The position numbers and the translations under genes were made by a program. This document shows positions 24,889-25,420 of a stretch of DNA of 25,420 nucleotides, piece by piece (position 1 is the first letter of the stretch; every line of letters starts with the position of its first letter). The DNA comes from CAYLPJ01 sp964385465 (GTDB lineage: Bacteria > Planctomycetota > Phycisphaerae > SM23-33). The notes under the pieces were generated by a model. It saw only the letters and a list, made by a program, of their open reading frames with translations. It was not told the DNA's origin and searched no databases. The DNA lies in the NCBI GenBank assembly GCA_964385465.1, contig CAYLPJ010000073.1:1-25420 (forward strand). The letters run 5' to 3'.

Positions 24889-25009
24889 GCCCGTCACGGC
24901 GGCGAAGCCGCGGCGGGCGTGAGGATCGAAAACAGGGTGTGCGCAGGTTCACGGTTCTTGAGTGAGTCAAGGGAGCCGGACGAACCCGCCGCCCGAGGGC
25001 AGGCGACGG

Positions 25010-25420
<411 letters not shown>

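Noticed and set aside
24889..25009. tRNA gene in the 23S-5S spacer
   Set aside because: No cloverleaf arms or GTTCGA-type T-loop were found.

Overview
The window looks like an ordinary chromosomal segment of a high-GC member of the Planctomycetota, most likely a Phycisphaerae-type lineage. This rests on the mix of genes: several sulfatase-fold enzymes, beta-propeller proteins with PEP-CTERM sorting tails, a URO-D-like protein, glycoside hydrolases and a Gfo/Idh/MocA oxidoreductase. A leucyl-tRNA synthetase with an extra block after its N-terminal catalytic part, which I recall from planctomycetes, fits as well. It is an inference without database support. No phage, transposase, CRISPR array or plasmid gene was found.

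Layout. Positions 1-348 are a leader region with a strong promoter and a terminator-like hairpin ahead of leuS (349-3201), followed closely by a URO-D/MetE-like protein (3244-4485). A secreted YWTD-propeller PEP-CTERM protein follows (4587-6047), converging on a glycoside hydrolase family 2 enzyme (8063-6270, minus). trpS (8293-9279) is divergent from that gene. It has a near-consensus promoter so close to its ATG that the mRNA is probably leaderless, and a sulfatase (9301-10815) is apparently co-transcribed with it. A secreted beta-helix protein (11115-13100) converges on a sulfatase-like protein lacking the formylglycine cysteine (14832-13429, minus). Between these two lies a 330-base gap with a cluster of TGTCC/GGACA words. 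A Gfo/Idh/MocA oxidoreductase (16046-14928, minus) is divergent from a 1219-residue secreted glycosidase-like protein with a CBM9-like C-terminus (16190-19849). That gene ends one base from a second PEP-CTERM propeller (20798-19851, minus). A third sulfatase (21002-22318), a PD40-propeller lipoprotein-like gene (22520-23839) and a CREST-type seven-helix membrane protein (24595-23828, minus) follow. The right end holds the 3' end of an rRNA operon on the minus strand: a partial 23S, a complete 5S and a bidirectional terminator.

How the genes fit together. Apart from housekeeping genes (leuS, trpS, rRNA), the region encodes carbohydrate and sulfated-glycan breakdown capacity. There are two glycosidases, a polysaccharide-lyase-fold secreted protein, two formylglycine-type sulfatases, one sulfatase-fold enzyme with a changed nucleophile, and a sugar-type oxidoreductase. 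The genes mostly have their own promoters (TTGNNN, 16-17 bases, often TAC-N3) and do not form one polysaccharide-utilisation operon. No SusC/SusD, transporter, regulator or sulfatase-maturation enzyme is present. I did not find a multi-gene system that I would call undescribed. The best leads are the Thr-for-Cys sulfatase homologue, the leaderless trpS transcript, the possible leuS attenuator, the TGTCC/GGACA cluster and the CREST membrane protein.
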